8,789 bases of DNA from Oscillospiraceae bacterium (lineage in GTDB: Bacteria; Bacillota; Clostridia; Oscillospirales; Ruminococcaceae): positions 1-8,789 of the forward strand of contig JAGBFZ010000213.1 in the NCBI GenBank assembly GCA_018110855.1, in the 5' to 3' direction. The notes under the pieces were generated by a model. The model saw nothing but the letters and a program-made list of their open reading frames with translations, had not been told where the DNA came from and made no database searches. This document shows positions 6,130 through 8,789 of the stretch, in pieces. The stretch's first letter is position 1. Every line of letters starts with the position of its first letter. The position numbers and the translations under genes were made by a program.

Positions 6130-7254
6130 TCAGATCTGTGCTCCCTTGCCGATGTAGATGGGATAATTTTTGGAGCCTGTAAGGATCTTCTGGTCGGAAA
6201 TATCTACGATCTTGTCGGTGATAACGCAGCTGATGTTGCAGTTCTTGCCGATAACGCTGTCCTGCATGATGATGGAATCCTTGACAACTGCACCCTTTGC
6301 TACCTTTGCGCCTCTGAACAGAATGGAGTTTTCAACTGTACCCTCGATAATGCAGCCGTCTGCGATAAGGGAATTCTTCACCTTTGCGCCGATAGCAAAT
6401 TTTGCGGGCGGATTATCGCGTATCTTGGTGTATACGGGAGCGTTGTCGGGGAAGAGACCCTTTCTGTTTTCGGTGTCAAGAAGAGCCATATTTGCGTCAT
6501 AGTAGCTCTTGATGGAGGTGATCTTGGAGAAATACCCCTCATGCTTGTAGGTCATGATCTTATAGCGTCCGCACTGAGCCTGAAGTATGCTCTTTGCGAA
6601 GCTGTAAATGCCCTTTGCAGCACCGTCTGTTATCATGCTCATGAGCAGGGGCTTGGAGATGATGTAGGTGTTGAGGGAAATATTGCACTCGCCGCTGATC
6701 TCGGGATTGATGAGAACGTTGGTGATGCGTCCTTCGTCATCAATGCCGAAAACATTGGTGTGAGCAGCAGCATCAAGGTCAAGGTTTGCTCTTGCATAAA
6801 CTGCTGTGATATCTGCGCCGCTCTTTACATGAGCGTCATAAAGCTTGTTGTAGTCAAGGCTTGTTATTACATCACAGTCGGACATGATAACATAGTCTGC
6901 GTCGGAGCAGCGGATAAAATCAGTGATTCCGTAAAGAGCCTCCAGACGGCCTCTGTACATACCGCTGGTCAGGTTCGAGAAGGGGGGCAGAAGATGAAGT
7001 CCGCCGTTCTTTCTTGCCATATCCCACTCTCTGCCCGAGCCTAAGTGGTCGAGAAGGGACTGATAGTTGGATTTTGTTACAACGCCCACCTCGTCAATGC
7101 CCGAATTTGCCATGTTGGAGAGGGTGAAGTCGATAAGTCTGTATCTGCCGCCGAACATGACCGAGCCCATGGTTCTCTGACGTGTAAGCTCGGGAACTAC
7201 GTCCTCGTGCATATTGGCGAAAATTACGCCCAGTATCTTTTTATTCAAGCTCAT
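6130..7254 (-). CDS. glgD: GlgD, non-catalytic/regulatory subunit of ADP-glucose pyrophosphorylase
   Basis: This 374-residue protein is a paralogue of the neighbouring GlgC: it shares MFGGRYRLIDFTLSNMANSG (33-52) and a C-terminal left-handed beta-helix of hexapeptide repeats (about 288-345). It lacks key catalytic features. The GGxGSR nucleotide loop is replaced by ANMHEDVVPELTRQR (13-27), the SGDH motif by SDCD (125-128), and the sugar-phosphate lysine of the EEKP motif by VLINPE (180-185). Firmicutes GlgD proteins, including the one studied in Ruminococcus albus, form a hetero-oligomer with GlgC and raise its activity while having little or none alone. The gene starts 30 nt after the glgC stop with GGAAGGTAGG upstream, and no promoter or terminator is visible in the gap, so the two are co-transcribed. 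A terminator follows. The identification is secure; complete lack of activity is inferred from the missing residues. Confidence 0.95.
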   Translation of the reverse strand: MSLNKKILGVIFANMHEDVVPELTRQRTMGSVMFGGRYRLIDFTLSNMANSGIDEVGVVTKSNYQSLLDHLGSGREWDMARKNGGLHLLPPFSNLTSGMYRGRLEALYGITDFIRCSDADYVIMSDCDVITSLDYNKLYDAHVKSGADITAVYARANLDLDAAAHTNVFGIDDEGRITNVLINPEISGECNISLNTYIISKPLLMSMITDGAAKGIYSFAKSILQAQCGRYKIMTYKHEGYFSKITSIKSYYDANMALLDTENRKGLFPDNAPVYTKIRDNPPAKFAIGAKVKNSLIADGCIIEGTVENSILFRGAKVAKGAVVKDSIIMQDSVIGKNCNISCVITDKIVDISDQKILTGSKNYPIYIGKGAQI

Positions 7255-7284
7255 TGTTTATTAACCTACCTTCCGTGAAAGCTC

Positions 7285-8493
7285 TTACTTCTTTTTGATA
7301 TCGGGTACCATCTGCTTGGGTCCTACGATCTGACCCTCGGAAATGGTGATCTTGTTTCCGATAACTGCAATGCCCCAGTCATCGCGGTTTTCAACAGTTT
7401 CGGGACGTGCGCCTACATGAGCGCCGCTTTCGATAATGCTGTTCTCGCCTACGATGGCGTATTCAACAACCGCACCCTCCTTGATAACGGTTCCGGGCAT
7501 GATGATGGAGTCGGTAACGGTAGCTCCCTTTTCAATGGTAACTCCCTCGTAAATTACGGAGAAGTCGATGTTTCCGTCGATATTGCAGCCCTCGGCGATC
7601 ATGGAGTTTTCAACGTTTGCATTTTCGCCTATGTACTGGGGAGGAAGTACGGGATTTCTCGAGTACATCTTCCAGTCGGGGTCATACAGGTCGATGGGGA
7701 TATTGGGGTTAAGAAGGTCCATATTTGCTTCCCAGAGGGAATCAAGGGTTCCTACGTCCTTCCAGTAGCCGTCAAAGGTCCATGCAACAAGTTTTTCGCC
7801 TGCATTCATCATGTTGGGGATGATCGCCTTACCGAAGTCCTTGTCCTCGTCGGGGTTGTTCTCATTGTCGATAAGGTACTGTCTGAGCTTGCTCCATGTG
7901 AAAATGTAGATACCCATTGAAGCAAGAGTGGAACGGGGCTGCTTGGGTTTTTCCTCAAAGTCAACGATATTGCCTTCGTCGTCGGTTATCATGATACCGA
8001 AACGGGAAGCCTCCTCCATGGGAACGTCAAGAACTGCGATAGTTGCCGCAGCGTTCTTTTCCTTATGATAGCTGAGCATCTCGTTGTAATCCATCTTATA
8101 GATATGGTCGCCGGAGAGAACTACAACATATTCGGGATTGTAGCGGTCAACAAATGCGATATTCTGGTAAATTGCGTTTGCAGTTCCCTTGTACCACTCA
8201 GCTCCCAGAGCGGTCTGATAAGGAGGCAGGCAGTGAGCACCGCCGTACTGCTTGTCAAGATCCCACGGCTGACCGTTTCCGATATAGTCGTTGAGAACAA
8301 GGGGCTGATACTGAGTAAGAACACCTACGGTATCAATACCCGAGTTTACACAGTTGGACAGCGGAAAGTCGATGATTCTGTACTTTCCTCCGAACGGAAC
8401 TGCAGGTTTAGCAAGCTTCTTTGTAAGAGCGTAGAGACGGCTGCCCTGTCCGCCTGCAAGCAGCATTGCTACAACTTCTTGTTTAGGTAACAT
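7285..8493 (-). CDS. glgC: Glucose-1-phosphate adenylyltransferase (ADP-glucose pyrophosphorylase, catalytic subunit)
   Basis: This 402-residue enzyme makes ADP-glucose and pyrophosphate from ATP and glucose-1-phosphate, the committed step of bacterial glycogen synthesis. The nucleotidyltransferase domain (about 5-260) has [10 protein letters not shown] (11-20), [20 protein letters not shown] (34-53), [12 protein letters not shown] (100-111), [11 protein letters not shown] (126-136, with the metal-binding aspartate D129), FEEKPK (179-184, with K182 for the sugar phosphate) and [16 protein letters not shown] (242-257). The C-terminal left-handed beta-helix (about 288-385) carries the hexapeptide repeats used for oligomerisation and allostery. 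Length is slightly under that of enterobacterial GlgC, as usual for Firmicutes. The start at 8493 has GGGGG 9 nt upstream. It is the first gene of the glgC-glgD unit, preceded by a long structured leader and a sigma-A promoter. Confidence 0.98.
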   Translation of the reverse strand: MLPKQEVVAMLLAGGQGSRLYALTKKLAKPAVPFGGKYRIIDFPLSNCVNSGIDTVGVLTQYQPLVLNDYIGNGQPWDLDKQYGGAHCLPPYQTALGAEWYKGTANAIYQNIAFVDRYNPEYVVVLSGDHIYKMDYNEMLSYHKEKNAAATIAVLDVPMEEASRFGIMITDDEGNIVDFEEKPKQPRSTLASMGIYIFTWSKLRQYLIDNENNPDEDKDFGKAIIPNMMNAGEKLVAWTFDGYWKDVGTLDSLWEANMDLLNPNIPIDLYDPDWKMYSRNPVLPPQYIGENANVENSMIAEGCNIDGNIDFSVIYEGVTIEKGATVTDSIIMPGTVIKEGAVVEYAIVGENSIIESGAHVGARPETVENRDDWGIAVIGNKITISEGQIVGPKQMVPDIKKK

Positions 8494-8656
8494 CTTAGAA
8501 TTCCCCCTTGAATTATTCGGTAAAAATAAACTGACTTTAGGCCTGGGCCTTGCAGTAGTTATTCATGCAAAGCCTTTCGTTTTCCAAATGGACGCAGAAA
8601 GACACGCACGCAAACTCTGTCTTTCCCTGATGGGCGCACTGACAGAGTTTCTTTAT
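8494..8656 (-). promoter_or_regulatory. Long structured 5' leader of glgC-glgD, candidate cis-regulatory RNA
   Basis: The predicted transcript starts near 8656, giving about 163 nt before the glgC ATG, whereas the other leaders in the window are about 27 to 50 nt. It contains three stems. Stem 1 is a perfect 10-bp pairing of 8650-8641 with 8621-8612, with an inner CCC/GGG pairing. Stem 2 pairs 8625-8618 with 8604-8597 over 8 bp and shares positions 8618-8621 with stem 1, so the two exclude each other. Stem 3 pairs 8574-8566 with 8554-8546 over 9 bp including one G-U. The leader is clearly richer in G+C than the AT-rich DNA upstream. I do not recognise a known riboswitch class. The T-run nearest glgC (about 8522-8530) does not directly follow a stem, so a transcription terminator is not evident. 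Confidence 0.5.
8537..8566 (-). other. Possible 9-codon leader peptide ORF (MNNYCKAQA)
   Basis: An ATG at 8566-8564 opens a 9-codon frame, MNNYCKAQA, ending in TAA at 8539-8537. GAAAGG at 8578-8573 lies 6 nt upstream, the same type of ribosome binding site used by glgA and the GGDEF-EAL gene. Part of that site and the A of the ATG lie inside stem 3 of the glgC leader (8574-8566), so translation and folding would compete. Short ORFs with this spacing also occur by chance. Confidence 0.25.
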
Positions 8657-8662
8657 GCTCCT

Positions 8663-8691
8663 ATAATACCAACTTTGGCGGAAAATTTCAA
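8663..8691 (-). promoter_or_regulatory. Sigma-A promoter for glgC-glgD
   Basis: The minus strand reads TTGAAA (8691-8686), a 17-bp spacer, then TATTAT (8668-8663). Each box differs from consensus at one position. The predicted transcription start is near 8656. The remaining upstream DNA to 8789 holds no gene that I can support. Confidence 0.78.
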
Positions 8692-8734
8692 GTAAAATTT
8701 ATACAAATTCTTTAATTCCTTTTTTTATTTCATC

Positions 8735-8763
8735 GCAAATTTGTTCAATTTAGATAAATTTGC
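8735..8763. repeat. AT-rich inverted repeat upstream of the glgC promoter
   Basis: GCAAATTT (8735-8742) and AAATTTGC (8756-8763) form perfect 8-bp arms 13 bp apart, centred about 58 bp upstream of the -35 box. No T-run follows it on either strand to make it a terminator. It could be a binding site for a regulator of glycogen genes, or chance symmetry in AT-rich sequence. Confidence 0.3.
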
Positions 8764-8789
8764 CAAGTGGAATATGTGAAGCGATTTTA

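Noticed and set aside
6025..7044. A long plus-strand open frame (339 codons) opposite glgD
   Set aside because: It lies almost entirely antisense to a well-identified gene, its translation shows no recognisable family, and it has no promoter. Long antisense frames arise from codon bias in the real gene. The same applies to the plus-strand frames opposite glgC, glgA and the GGDEF-EAL gene.
8522..8554. An intrinsic terminator at the end of the glgC leader
   Set aside because: The T-rich stretch at about 8530-8522 is separated from the nearest stem by some 16 nt, and the adjacent AGGCC/GGCCT pairing would leave only a 2-nt loop, which RNA cannot form.

Overview
The window looks like chromosomal DNA of a low-to-mid-GC Clostridia member, most likely Ruminococcus or a close relative in the Oscillospiraceae/Ruminococcaceae. 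The reasons are the paired glgC-glgD arrangement typical of Firmicutes, consensus sigma-A promoters in AT-rich gaps, GAAAGG-type ribosome binding sites, and the style of the protein sequences. The species assignment is inference. Every supported gene lies on the minus strand, so transcription runs from high to low coordinates. I found no RNA genes for translation, insertion sequences, CRISPR arrays or phage genes.

Region 1 (8789 to about 4511) is a glycogen synthesis block. A TTGAAA-17-TATTAT promoter is followed by a structured leader of about 160 nt and then glgC (ADP-glucose pyrophosphorylase) and glgD (its catalytically degenerate paralogue), 30 nt apart. A strong hairpin terminator follows glgD. 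glgA (ADP-glucose-dependent glycogen synthase) comes next, with only a weak candidate promoter of its own, and ends in a second strong terminator. GlgC/GlgD would make ADP-glucose and GlgA would polymerise it.

Region 2 (4462 to 2676) is a single gene with a perfect consensus promoter. It encodes a soluble protein with an unrecognised N-terminal part, a degenerate GGDEF domain (GGDNF) and an EAL domain in which the catalytic residues are all present. It is predicted to degrade cyclic di-GMP. No clear terminator follows it.

Region 3 (2633 to 313) is a second perfect-consensus promoter driving three translationally coupled genes with ATGA overlaps: an EpsG-family multi-pass membrane protein (polysaccharide polymerase-like), a small four-helix membrane protein of unknown function, and an exported protein with a proline-rich linker and a beta-rich C-terminal domain. 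A perfect 11-bp hairpin terminates this operon.

Region 4 (213 to 1) has a further promoter and the first 47 codons of an MBOAT-family membrane O-acyltransferase (AlgI/DltB type), starting at TTG and running off the window edge. Regions 3 and 4 together suggest synthesis and acylation of an extracellular polysaccharide, perhaps under c-di-GMP influence from region 2; that link is inference.

The least explained part of the window is the glgC leader. It can form mutually exclusive hairpins, contains a 9-codon mini-ORF with a well-placed Shine-Dalgarno sequence, and carries a Cys/His-patterned open frame that lacks a conventional start codon.
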